Virus record (IMG/VR): IMGVR_UViG_3300045131_001460 | Span: 1 to 31,154 of that record | DNA: 31,154 bases | Reading direction: 5' to 3' (one strand) | DNA from: a virus | Part shown: positions 23,406 through 30,592 of the stretch, one piece after another | Layout: every line of letters starts with the position of its first letter | How positions within the stretch are numbered: position 1 is the first letter of the stretch | The notes under the pieces: generated by a model | What the model saw: only the letters and a program-made list of their open reading frames with translations | Databases searched by the model: none | Told to the model about the DNA's origin: nothing | Translations under genes and position numbers: made by a program

Positions 23406-24142
23406 GGTTGTTCCTCATCGTTCCTAACATGTTCGATAACGCCATCAACATCAGGTTCCCCCCATGTCCTTGTTTTCAGTTCTGCGAATTTGTTTTTTGC
23501 TGATTCCTGCAAGTCAAAACCTATCCGGTGCGCCAAAGATAGCAGCATGATATACAGATCATCCGCCTCTTCCGCTACGTTCTCTGATCCGAGTTTGTTG
23601 TTGGCTAAAAACACCAATGATTCCCTTAGTTCGTACAGTTCCTTTTGCATGTGCTTTACATGAGTGTACATGCTTATATTTGGAAAAGTTTCTGTATGCC
23701 ATTCTCCGATCTGTTGTTGAAAGTTTTTTGGCGGGTCAATAACCGAATTACCCAATAGCCCAGACTGTCCACCTCGCACGGCACGAACATAACCAGCATT
23801 GTCCTTATCGCCGTAGTTGACGTAGCCGAGGCCGAAATGCACGTTCCACGCGTAGTTGGTACTGGTCACATCGGTAGTACTGGACCAGTACCACGACGCG
23901 GCTGCATTGGGAAAATATGTCGTGTTAATCGCAGGGTTGTATTGGCCATAATCTATCAAACTTAGCAATTCCTTGATGGTAGGCAGTCGCCAGTCAGTGT
24001 AACCACCAAGATTCAGCGACTCGCAATAGGATATCGCCTGCTGCCATGTCATTTTGTTTTCCAATATTATCTGCTGCCACATCAGGCCGGTGGATTTGTC
24101 TGTTACTGTGCCGTCGTTGTTATCTATGAAACTCATTGTCAT
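23402..24142 (-). CDS. Fusion of DUF1566 lectin-like domain and MazG-like pyrophosphohydrolase
   Basis: A 246-residue protein. Residues 4-126 form a complete DUF1566/Lcl domain: DKSTGLMWQQ, GGYTDWRLPTIKELL, WYWSSTT, then GYVRAVRGGQ. Residues 140-246 match the DUF550/dATP-dGTP diphosphohydrolase type of MazG-like enzymes: HVKHMQKELYEL (E168, E171), EEADDL (E191, E192, D195), AHRIGFDL and TWGEPDVDGVIEHVR. The latter enzymes hydrolyse (d)NTPs to monophosphate and pyrophosphate. The ATG is seven bases after GAGGGGG. Combining a surface-type binding domain with a nucleotide-pool enzyme is odd. The frame is open throughout with no sign of frameshift. Confidence 0.8.
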   Translation of the reverse strand: MTMSFIDNNDGTVTDKSTGLMWQQIILENKMTWQQAISYCESLNLGGYTDWRLPTIKELLSLIDYGQYNPAINTTYFPNAAASWYWSSTTDVTSTNYAWNVHFGLGYVNYGDKDNAGYVRAVRGGQSGLLGNSVIDPPKNFQQQIGEWHTETFPNISMYTHVKHMQKELYELRESLVFLANNKLGSENVAEEADDLYIMLLSLAHRIGFDLQESAKNKFAELKTRTWGEPDVDGVIEHVRNDEEQP

Positions 24143-24452
24143 TTATGATCCCCCTCATTCTCCGCATAATTTCAGCATCTATCAGCATCGTTACCGCGTG
24201 TATCCTGCTGACCGGATCCGGATGGTGTTTGCTTGTATCAACTCCTACCCATTTGTTCGCAATCTTTTCGATAGCATCACAAATGGTTTGGACATCTATT
24301 CTTCGTAGCCGTACCACCTCGGCGGACAGTATCTCAGCTATATCTACGCTGCCGTATTCTTTTCCGTCCCAATCTTCGGTCTCGTCGGTGAACCCGGCGA
24401 TCTCGACACACAGTGCCCTGGCCAGTTCAATGCTTCCGCGCTCAATCATCAT
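24120..24452 (-). CDS. Hypothetical protein
   Basis: A 110-residue, mostly helical protein started at ATGATG overlapping the preceding stop, with GGAAGG as ribosome-binding site. Landmarks are ELARALCVEIAGFTDETEDW, ILSAEVVRLRRIDVQTICDA and HPDPVSRIHAVTMLIDAEIM. It shares the operon with the MazG-like fusion, so a link to nucleotide metabolism or DNA modification is possible. No motif recognised. Confidence 0.5.
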   Translation of the reverse strand: MMIERGSIELARALCVEIAGFTDETEDWDGKEYGSVDIAEILSAEVVRLRRIDVQTICDAIEKIANKWVGVDTSKHHPDPVSRIHAVTMLIDAEIMRRMRGIINDNEFHR

Positions 24453-24754
24453 TGTCCTTCCCAAGTAAGTCCGCGCCTGGTTCTTGGCCCGAAATTATTA
24501 AGAAACGATGTGTATTTTTCAAGAAGCATTTTTCCAATCGGTGTTAATTTCCATCCTACTTCTTGGCATTGATCTTTCCATGTAATTTCACCACGCACCG
24601 ATATCGACCCGCTCCAATAAACAGCTCCGCGCTTAGCAAGCCCGTTGAAAACACTTATACTACATGGCATTTCAAAGTTATATATTTCTGGCTGAGCGCA
24701 AAAATCTAATGCAAATAGCCGTTGCGATGTGAAGCGGAATTTCAACTCTCTCAT
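24449..24754 (-). CDS. Hypothetical protein
   Basis: A 101-residue protein. I chose the ATG at 24754, five bases after the preceding stop, with GGTGG upstream; ATGs 15-18 bases earlier are also possible. The sequence MRELKFRFTSQRLFALDF, FNGLAKRGAVYWSG and VGWKLTPIGKMLLEKY suggests a small mixed alpha/beta domain, perhaps winged-helix-like. Function unknown. Confidence 0.45.
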   Translation of the reverse strand: MRELKFRFTSQRLFALDFCAQPEIYNFEMPCSISVFNGLAKRGAVYWSGSISVRGEITWKDQCQEVGWKLTPIGKMLLEKYTSFLNNFGPRTRRGLTWEGQ

Positions 24755-24758
24755 TTTA

Positions 24759-25130
24759 TCATCCACCATCATGCACCGCCCCGAGCAATCCATATCCTGC
24801 GATGTCAAGGAACGGTGACTCACCGAATGCATTCTTTTTATGGGAAATTCTAAAAAGTTTGTCTATGATCCTGATGACAGCCAACATGTCCTGGTACTGA
24901 CTGGTTTTTATGCCATGTGGATACAAAACGTCCAGGATATAAAAAGCATTGTTGAAAGAATCTCCGTAAGCTGCCTGCTTCTCAACCACCAAGTCCGCGA
25001 TCTCAGCAGCCACTTTGTGATATTTCGATGCTTGTTTTTCTTCCGGTTCTTCGTCCGTTATTTCAAGGGATTCCCTGAATTGGATGTCGCTGATAATCGG
25101 ATCGTTAACGTTTGGTTTCTTCTTTTTCAT
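24759..25130 (-). CDS. Nmad1/DUF1599-like protein
   Basis: A 123-residue protein. The core has ADLVVEKQAAYGDSFNNAFYI, LYPHGIKTSQYQDMLAVIRI and DKLFRISHKKNAFGESPFLD, ending in an IAGYGLLG helix. This is the pattern of the nucleotide-modification-associated domain 1 (DUF1599), common in phage replication or modification operons and thought to act on nucleotides or modified bases. It overlaps the upstream gene by 4 bases. The exact reaction is unknown. Confidence 0.65.
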   Translation of the reverse strand: MKKKKPNVNDPIISDIQFRESLEITDEEPEEKQASKYHKVAAEIADLVVEKQAAYGDSFNNAFYILDVLYPHGIKTSQYQDMLAVIRIIDKLFRISHKKNAFGESPFLDIAGYGLLGAVHDGG

Positions 25131-26074
25131 TCGACACCTCTTTTTTGTCGTGGTTTGACATTGTAATCCTTCATGACAATACCATCACGGTTTTGTCCTC
25201 TGACACTCGGTTCCCACCAATAAAGGCCGGTGTGCCTACCAAATAATGGGTGTTCCTTTGTGTATTCCTTAAAATGGCCTCTACATAAATGAACACGATT
25301 ATGAGATAACGGCACAGACTTTTCCTGATAACCGCGTTTCTTGTTGGATGGTAGAACGAGATTCAGAACGTGGTAATCGAATATTGGTTGCTTGCCTGCT
25401 TTGACACGTTTCTTATTTAACTTCGCCGGTGCTGGTATCTTTTCGGTTTGGATGTTTTTGCAGTTTAACAACATCAATACTGAGTTTAACACACTAAGAG
25501 CATAACCATCTTGTACCGTGTAGTCATAATCATCATCAGGAATTTCTTCATACCAAAATGACTCGGATTCTCCTTCAAATATATCCACACAATCAGTGAT
25601 GTTCATATTTTTTAAAATAAAACTTCTGACTTCCATATTTATTTCTGTTGTCCCTCCGACATATACCAATATAAAATTTAAAGGAGGAACCCAATGTATA
25701 GGTATAGGTATGTCTGCGAAGTGACTATATATCTTTACCATCCAAACGGTATCATGTAGCTTTTGAACCAGCATCCCTATTTTATTTCTCCATAGGAAGA
25801 TTCCCCCATGTTCATTATCTGGCATTGCAGATACATGTGAGATATTATCAACAGCGTCTATCCACATTATATCGTATGGCAATCTCATGTTCATACTCGA
25901 CTCTTTATCAAATATGTATTTATGCTTACCGATAGGAATATGCTGTATTTCCCCTGCATGAAATTTTATGGCTTTTAAAATTATTTTGCGATCATTTTCA
26001 GCTTGTCTTGTTCTATTTTGACAATAATATTTTTTACTCTCTTCTATATCTTCAATCACCTGATGAGCAAACAT
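25127..26074 (-). CDS. AT-rich unknown protein with C-terminal RGH...YWW motif
   Basis: A 315-residue protein, begun at the ATG with AAGGAAAGG upstream; an upstream extension would run into the neighbouring gene. The C-terminal 70 residues hold HLCRGHFKEYT, PLFGRHTGLYWWEPSVRG and VMKDYNV, a signature seen in a widespread family of unknown function in phages and bacteria. The N-terminal part is folded and includes GGIFLWRN and HWVPPLNFILVYVGG. Composition is visibly AT-rich against neighbours, hinting at recent transfer. The RGH...W end vaguely recalls the C-terminus of the anti-CRISPR AcrVA2, which is only a speculation. Confidence 0.55.
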   Translation of the reverse strand: MFAHQVIEDIEESKKYYCQNRTRQAENDRKIILKAIKFHAGEIQHIPIGKHKYIFDKESSMNMRLPYDIMWIDAVDNISHVSAMPDNEHGGIFLWRNKIGMLVQKLHDTVWMVKIYSHFADIPIPIHWVPPLNFILVYVGGTTEINMEVRSFILKNMNITDCVDIFEGESESFWYEEIPDDDYDYTVQDGYALSVLNSVLMLLNCKNIQTEKIPAPAKLNKKRVKAGKQPIFDYHVLNLVLPSNKKRGYQEKSVPLSHNRVHLCRGHFKEYTKEHPLFGRHTGLYWWEPSVRGQNRDGIVMKDYNVKPRQKRGVE

Positions 26075-26096
26075 GGTATCCTTTCCTTCATATGAG

Positions 26097-26321
26097 TCAT
26101 ATCTCTTTTTTGATTTCAGATATCCATTCTCGCATAGTCGCCGCTGCCCCTCGTAGTTCTTCTTCGTGAATGCGCCATGCCTCATCATATTGCCCGTACC
26201 ATGCCATGTAGTTTGCCAGATTCCACATGTTGGTTGCAGTTCGTGATAGCTTCCGCACTATCGCGGCCTTCGTGAACTTTGGCCGCAAGATTCCTTCGTC
26301 CATTAATTTTCCATCACCCAT
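26097..26321 (-). CDS. Hypothetical helical protein
   Basis: A 74-residue protein with GGGGGA five bases before its ATG, overlapping the end of the small membrane protein by 19 bases. A second ATG lies six codons in. The sequence is helical: VRKLSRTATNMWNLANYMAW, then YDEAWRIHEEELRGAAATM. Function unknown. Confidence 0.5.
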   Translation of the reverse strand: MGDGKLMDEGILRPKFTKAAIVRKLSRTATNMWNLANYMAWYGQYDEAWRIHEEELRGAAATMREWISEIKKEI

Positions 26322-26536
26322 ATCAGTCCCCCATCGATCAAAACTATTTTCTCTTCTTCTGCGGCTACCGGTACCGGCATCTGGACGTCCGCCGTGGGTG
26401 TCGCTGTTAATAATGTGTTTGCCAGTAATAAAACGGACATGATTCCCACAAACACTTTCCGGCGGTAGCCATACAGTCGTACTCTCTCCACATATCTCTT
26501 CTGCGACATGGGCATTTTTTTTCTTTTATTAGCCAT
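26303..26536 (-). CDS. Small single-pass membrane protein
   Basis: A 77-residue protein with a basic N-terminus (NKRKK, VRLYGYRRK), a hydrophobic segment at about residues 28-46 (VFVGIMSVLLLANTLL) and a short Glu-containing tail. Positive residues before the segment suggest N-in/C-out or an uncleaved signal anchor. GGAG lies eight bases before the ATG. The first 130 bases overlap the Cys-rich ORF in another frame. A shorter start at 26440 would cut that overlap to 34 bases. Function unknown. Confidence 0.5.
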   Translation of the reverse strand: MANKRKKMPMSQKRYVERVRLYGYRRKVFVGIMSVLLLANTLLTATPTADVQMPVPVAAEEEKIVLIDGGLIWVMEN

Positions 26537-26580
26537 TTCTCAAACTCCATTTGTTTGTAGTCGGATGATTGTTCGGTCAT
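26407..26580 (-). CDS. Small Cys-rich protein
   Basis: A 57-residue protein started at the ATG with GAGAGG upstream, 13 bases after the methylase stop. It contains WLIKEKKCPCRRRDMW, YDC, KCLWESCPFYYW: five Cys after residue 27, suited to one zinc site. It overlaps the downstream membrane-protein gene by 130 bases, unusual in this compact operon. Function unknown. Confidence 0.5.
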   Translation of the reverse strand: MTEQSSDYKQMEFEKWLIKEKKCPCRRRDMWREYDCMATAGKCLWESCPFYYWQTHY

Positions 26581-26593
26581 AGTTAACCTCTCG

Positions 26594-27760
26594 TTAAAAT
26601 TTGATAGGTTGTTGCTTTCGAGTGATTTCTCCGATATTGAGACAATGCGGGGAAAAATACAGTATTTCACGTTTTCGGTTTTGTTTGCCCTTACCGTCCC
26701 CGATGTTGGCGTACCCGCCGCTGGCTTTCCAGTTCAGGCTTGTCCAGCCGTTTGACAGTAATTCTGTATGCTCTTCGTAACCTGCGAGGACGATCCTGTG
26801 AGAGGGACGGATACCTCGTTCTAAGCACCATGCCCTGACATCTGTTGCTACATCCGTTGAATCATGGTGGTATATATCCGTATTCCGGTCAGTAATGCCA
26901 TACGGCGGGTCAAAGAAAATACCGACATCGCCACAGTTATCTTGCCAATCACCACCGCAGACTCTTGTCCAGTCACCGCACACTACCCGGACATATCGCA
27001 GCCTTTCTGACAGTTGGCGGAAATGCTTATAGATGTTTGTGTTGAACGGCGCTGATACGTCCGCCGCTGTTGACGCGCCCATTCCGCCGTCGCCGATGTC
27101 CGGTCTTTTTCCGATGGCGTGGACACCATTTCCGGATTTGCTGATGTCCGGTATTTGTCCGATGGCGTGGACACCCATTCCGCCGTTGCTGATGTGCGGT
27201 CTTTGCCCTATGGCGTGGACACCCATTCCGCCGTCGCTGATGTGCGGTATTTGTCCGATGGCGTGGACACCCATTCCGGAGTGGCTGATGTGCGGTCTTT
27301 GCCCTATGGCGTGGACACCATTTCCGGATTTGCTGATGTCCGGTATTGCGTTCGGGCGTGTTAATCCACTGCAGATCCAACAACTGGCAGACCAAATCCA
27401 GTATCCAGCCATTTTGGGATCGCACCAATGGTCATCTGCCACCAGGTTTTCCAGCAGGTTGCTTTCGTTTTTCAGCAGCACACGCCGCCTGGAATTTAAA
27501 TCCGCATGATTCACCGGCCAATCGCACCACTTAGCGACTTCCTCCGGAGCTGATTGCATTGCTCGCCAGACGTTGGCCAGGAAGCCGTCCTTATCACACA
27601 CGCTTTCCATCACCGGGCCTGAAATGTTCGGGCGTGCCAGCAGCACAGCACCGCTGCCAAAGAAAGGTTCTATATAGTGGGCAGGGTTGCCGAGAGCCGC
27701 CCATACTAAATTTGCTACGGCTGATTTACCACCAAAATACGGGAACGGGGCTTTTAACAC
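26594..27760 (-). CDS. Dam-type adenine-N6 DNA methyltransferase with an internal repeat
   Basis: A 388-residue class D12 methylase. It has the SAM-binding start PFPYFGGKSAVA (residues 5-16), YIEPFFGSGAVL near 29-40 and the catalytic motif DPPY at 284-287. It transfers a methyl group to adenine N6, usually in GATC or a related site, for protection from host nucleases or for regulation. Residues about 140-228 are a tandem 16-residue repeat (GMGVHAIGQ with alternating R/I then PH or PD) placed where the target-recognition region would be. The start is a GTG with AAGGGGGG upstream, overlapping the VRR-NUC remnant stop. It may be orphan; no partner nuclease recognised beside it. Confidence 0.9.
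   Translation of the reverse strand: MLKAPFPYFGGKSAVANLVWAALGNPAHYIEPFFGSGAVLLARPNISGPVMESVCDKDGFLANVWRAMQSAPEEVAKWCDWPVNHADLNSRRRVLLKNESNLLENLVADDHWCDPKMAGYWIWSASCWICSGLTRPNAIPDISKSGNGVHAIGQRPHISHSGMGVHAIGQIPHISDGGMGVHAIGQRPHISNGGMGVHAIGQIPDISKSGNGVHAIGKRPDIGDGGMGASTAADVSAPFNTNIYKHFRQLSERLRYVRVVCGDWTRVCGGDWQDNCGDVGIFFDPPYGITDRNTDIYHHDSTDVATDVRAWCLERGIRPSHRIVLAGYEEHTELLSNGWTSLNWKASGGYANIGDGKGKQNRKREILYFSPHCLNIGEITRKQQPIKF
27078..27347. repeat. 48-bp tandem repeat within the methylase gene
   Basis: Five full 48-bp units start at 27095, 27143, 27191, 27239 and 27287, with partial units on both sides. Units alternate at one position: units 1, 3 and 5 have GGTCTTT and units 2 and 4 have GGTATTT, giving Arg/Ile alternation. 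The higher period is thus 96 bp. All frames on both strands remain open through it because the period is a multiple of three. Confidence 0.95.
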
Positions 27761-27939
27761 GTTGTCCCCCCTTTTATCTGTGGCTTCCTGGAGAATAGAA
27801 ATCTATCTTCTACCCCTAAAGCCGCGATTACGTCGTCTATCGAACGAACGACAAAAGCAATCCCGCCGTTATTTTCGATCTCTTTCAGTATCCGTTGATT
27901 TTCTTCTGATCCCATGTTTAACAGCAATGGTTGAAACAT
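27754..27939 (-). pseudogene. C-terminal remnant of a second VRR-NUC gene
   Basis: A 61-residue ORF whose residues from about 9 to 49 match the end of the intact VRR-NUC gene upstream: IENNGGIAFVVRSIDDVIAALG.. here versus IEDSCGIFIVARDIDDVIEG... there, with the same closing RFLF. The PD and ExK catalytic parts are missing. Its 5' side overlaps the HNH gene, whose own last codons run out of frame through this sequence. It is best read as a diverged nuclease gene cut by HNH acquisition. Translation is possible (AGGA upstream of ATG at 27939). The methylase start overlaps its stop. Confidence 0.75.
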
Positions 27940-28603
27940 ATTTACGTCCTATTCCAAGTTGTGATTCGATCTCAGCATATGGCGTTCCAGCTACAGCTAA
28001 TTCAATACTTCGTTTTTTCACATCATCGCTGTACTTCTGATGTTTATTGTCTCTGCCCTTTCTAATCATGTCTTGTATATTGTCTTTCTGAGTCCCCAAG
28101 AATAAATGATCAGGGTTAATACATGAAGGGTTGTCACAGTGATGACATACGCACATCCCATCAAGAATCTGTCCGTTGGTAAGTTCATAAATTGCCCTAT
28201 GCGCCTTCATTCGTTTGCCATAAAGATAAAGATATCCATACCCGTCTTTATGTTTACATCCTTGTTTTTCCAAACAACCGTTAGGTGTCATAACCGTTTT
28301 TGATAATATTTCTTTGATAAGTATTCCCGGATTTAAAAAATCTTTCTTTTGTTTGCATGCTGGAGAACAATGAATCCTACGTTCGTACCATTCCCGTACG
28401 GATCTGCTTTCCCTATAGAAAGTTACTCCACACATTGGGCATATCTTACTCATAGGGGGGTAATGTGAATGTTTTTGCGCTATATTTGCACATTTAACAG
28501 AACAAAATCTTCTTTTATTCCAATGCGAAACGGATAAATTTTCTGGCTTAAAGAAAACAGATTTACAAACAGAACAGTTTTTTGATAAAATGGATTCAGT
28601 CAT
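27869..28603 (-). CDS. HNH endonuclease with two zinc fingers and HTH
   Basis: A 244-residue protein started at the ATG after GGGAGA; longer frames exist but lack that site. Two similar zinc fingers (C10/C13/C34/C38 and C55/C58/C79/C83) precede an HNH_3 domain: KAHRAIYELTNGQ, CHHCDNPSCINPDHLFLGT (H154, H155, N163, H166) and DMIRKGRDNKHQK. An HTH-like end (AEIESQLGIGRKYVSTIAVK) follows. Such free-standing HNH genes act as homing or moron endonucleases. Its last nine residues appear to be read through the truncated VRR-NUC sequence in another frame. AT-richer than its neighbours. Confidence 0.88.
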   Translation of the reverse strand: MTESILSKNCSVCKSVFFKPENLSVSHWNKRRFCSVKCANIAQKHSHYPPMSKICPMCGVTFYRESRSVREWYERRIHCSPACKQKKDFLNPGILIKEILSKTVMTPNGCLEKQGCKHKDGYGYLYLYGKRMKAHRAIYELTNGQILDGMCVCHHCDNPSCINPDHLFLGTQKDNIQDMIRKGRDNKHQKYSDDVKKRSIELAVAGTPYAEIESQLGIGRKYVSTIAVKHGIRRKSTDTERDRK

Positions 28604-28639
28604 GGCGATGTCTCCCGAATAGATGTCGTTAATGATCAG

Positions 28640-28670
28640 AGCCGGAATGATGTTGACGCATCTTCCGGCT
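28640..28670 (-). promoter_or_regulatory. Hairpin in the HNH leader
   Basis: On the minus strand AGCCGGAA and TTCCGGCT form an 8-bp stem. It is extended by GATG/CATC with one bulged A, giving 12 bp around a six-base loop. It lies about 30 bases upstream of the HNH ribosome-binding site and just downstream of a promoter-like sequence. No U-tract follows. Confidence 0.6.
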
Positions 28671-28688
28671 TGTTTATTTTGTATCGCT

Positions 28689-28718
28689 ACTATATCCATA
28701 TTTATCTTTAAAAGTCAA
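28689..28718 (-). promoter_or_regulatory. Promoter-like sequence before the HNH gene
   Basis: On the minus strand TTGACT (28713-28718) and TATAGT (28689-28694) are separated by 18 bases. The match to sigma-70 consensus is good. It falls in the 124-bp gap after the VRR-NUC stop, so the HNH gene may have its own transcription start, as horizontally moving endonuclease genes often do. Confidence 0.55.
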
Positions 28719-28727
28719 TGCTTTATA

Positions 28728-29099
28728 TTAAAACAAGAACCGATTTCTAATTCCCAATCCTTCAATGACATCATCTATGTCTCGCGCCACAATAAAAATT
28801 CCGCAGCTATCCTCGATGTACTTTTTCCATTTTGATTGAGCGTCGCTAAGTTTTCCGGATTTCGTTTTAACTTCGATCCCGACAAAAACGCCCACTTCAT
28901 CAACTCCACTTGCCACCAGATCGGATACTTTTACTTTTTTTATCGCAATTATATCTGGCACACCTGGCGTTGACCCCAGAGATTGGTGTTGCTTCCAGTG
29001 TCGTATCTGTGCATATTTCAGGATTCCACGGACGCCTTTGGTGATTTCTGCTTCGGTTTGCGCTGGTATTTTTATTTTTGCTGCCGCCTGTTTATGCAT
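28728..29099 (-). CDS. VRR-NUC domain nuclease
   Basis: A 123-residue protein, started at the ATG with AAGGAAAGGA upstream, overlapping the preceding gene by 8 bases. It is a single VRR-NUC (PD-(D/E)xK) domain: TPGVPDIIAI (P48, D49), then GIEVKTKSGKLSDAQSKW (E76, K78, Q88) and a closing DDVIEGLG. Stand-alone phage VRR-NUC proteins are thought to process branched or Holliday-type DNA during replication and recombination. It sits right after DnaB in the replication operon. All key residues are present. Confidence 0.88.
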   Translation of the reverse strand: MHKQAAAKIKIPAQTEAEITKGVRGILKYAQIRHWKQHQSLGSTPGVPDIIAIKKVKVSDLVASGVDEVGVFVGIEVKTKSGKLSDAQSKWKKYIEDSCGIFIVARDIDDVIEGLGIRNRFLF

Positions 29100-29280
29100 C
29101 TCGGTTCCTTTCCTTGTCCCATTCCGATTGCAAGTATAATTCTCGATTTTTGATAGCGGATAAGACATCTGCATATTTTTCTCTGATGGCTCTCATGTCA
29201 TCAGCCATGCACCGGCGGATCCGGATTTTTTCCATCTGGATTATCCGGAGACGTTCTATTGTTGTTGGTTTTGTTGTCAA
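29092..29280 (-). CDS. Small charged helical protein
   Basis: A 62-residue protein, start taken as TTG at 29280 because GGAGGTAA (partly the DnaB stop) lies four bases upstream. The sequence is MEKIRIRRCMADDMRAIREK followed by KNRELYLQSEWDKERNRD: a highly charged helix with one Cys. Tight coupling on both sides suggests co-expression with DnaB and the nuclease. Function unknown. Confidence 0.55.
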   Translation of the reverse strand: MTTKPTTIERLRIIQMEKIRIRRCMADDMRAIREKYADVLSAIKNRELYLQSEWDKERNRDA

Positions 29281-29281
29281 A

Positions 29282-30592
29282 TTACCTCCGATATAAATTC
29301 CTGAAAGTTGTTGTGCTTTTGTCAAAGGACAGCATGGCGAAACCAGTTGGCCCGTTTCGGTGTTTTGCTACGATTATCTCCGCTTTATTTTTTAGCTCTT
29401 CAGGGGTATTGGCTTTTGTGTAAACCTCTTCACGATAAATAAACATAACTATATCCGCATCTTGCTCGATTGATCCTGATTCTCTAAGATCAGACAATTC
29501 CGGCCTTTTATTGCTTCTTTTTTCCAGGTCTCGATTTAATTGTGCAAGAGCTATAACCGGAATATTTAGCTCTTTTGCTATAGCTTTCAGCGCTCTTGAA
29601 ATATTAGATACTTCGGTTTCTCTGTTTCCGTTTTTGCTCTCATTGCCTCTCATCAACTGCAAATAATCCACAACGATCAGTTTTATGCCAATTTGTTTAA
29701 AAGCTATCCTCGCTCGACGACGTATTTCGGAAAAATGCAGGGATGGAGAATCGTCGATCAGAATCGGGAGAGACGAAACGGCTTCTGCTGCGTTATTGAT
29801 TTCGATCCAATCAGCCCCGTTCAGTTTTCCGGTTACGAGTTTGGTAAGGTTTATTCCGGATTTCCCTGAAAGCATTCTGTCAACGAGCTGGTTCCGTGCC
29901 ATTTCGAGAGAAAAAAACATGGCTGGTACACCGCAATTTTCGATTATGTTCAGCGCCATTGAAGTTTTGCCCATTGAAGGCCTGGCTGCCAAAATAATCA
30001 AATCCGATTTGTGCAGGCCGCCTAAAACCGCGTCAAGATCAGTGAATCCGGTAGTGATACCGGTGACACCGCCCATCGTTGACGCCAGTTCGTAATTGTC
30101 GATATTGGAAGATACGATGTCCGCAATCTTAAACGCCTCATAACCAGACGTTGACGATTCGATGGCAAGGACTCTTTGCTGGTACTCGTCGATCACCTCA
30201 TTTGCGTCCCCGTTGCTGGCGATTAATGACTTAATCCCGGTGACAGAAACCTGAATGGTTTTTCGAACCAGCGACTTGTTTTTGATGATTCTTGAAATTT
30301 CTTTGATATCCACCGCCATTGGCGTTTCCTGAAGCCCCATCAAAAAAGACATGGGAACACCCGCACCCTTCGCTTTGGACGCGACCAGTGCGATATCAGG
30401 CCGGTTAGAAGCGACTTTGGGGCAGCAGTCAATGAGTGATTGGAAGATTACCCGATGTTTGCTCGAATAAAAATCATTTGGCAAAAGACAGTCGATGGCG
30501 TCCATCAGGCTCTGTGTATCAAGCAGGCAAGCGCACAGAAGGCTGGCCTCTGCATCTGGATCGTGGGGAAGCGGTTGGTCAAAAGAAATCAT
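29282..30592 (-). CDS. dnaB: Replicative DNA helicase DnaB
   Basis: A 436-residue hexameric helicase that unwinds DNA at the fork, moving 5' to 3'. I start it at the ATG overlapping the previous stop (ATGA), with AGAGGA six bases upstream; an ORF 47 codons longer overlaps that gene and is unlikely. The N-terminal domain (PHDPDAEASLLCACLLD) is followed by Walker A ARPSMGKTS near 203-211, Walker B KLIVVDYLQLM near 304-314 and the arginine-containing SDLRESGSIEQDADIV near 367-382. Full length and intact. Confidence 0.95.
   Translation of the reverse strand: MISFDQPLPHDPDAEASLLCACLLDTQSLMDAIDCLLPNDFYSSKHRVIFQSLIDCCPKVASNRPDIALVASKAKGAGVPMSFLMGLQETPMAVDIKEISRIIKNKSLVRKTIQVSVTGIKSLIASNGDANEVIDEYQQRVLAIESSTSGYEAFKIADIVSSNIDNYELASTMGGVTGITTGFTDLDAVLGGLHKSDLIILAARPSMGKTSMALNIIENCGVPAMFFSLEMARNQLVDRMLSGKSGINLTKLVTGKLNGADWIEINNAAEAVSSLPILIDDSPSLHFSEIRRRARIAFKQIGIKLIVVDYLQLMRGNESKNGNRETEVSNISRALKAIAKELNIPVIALAQLNRDLEKRSNKRPELSDLRESGSIEQDADIVMFIYREEVYTKANTPEELKNKAEIIVAKHRNGPTGFAMLSFDKSTTTFRNLYRR

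Noticed and set aside
27078-27347. CRISPR array
   Set aside because: Units are contiguous 48-bp in-frame coding repeats without unique spacers and lie inside a methyltransferase gene.
27033-27509. Plus-strand and alternative-frame ORFs through the methylase repeat
   Set aside because: The 48-bp repeat is a multiple of three without stops in several frames, so all of them stay open by construction. Only the methylase frame joins the SAM-binding and DPPY motifs.
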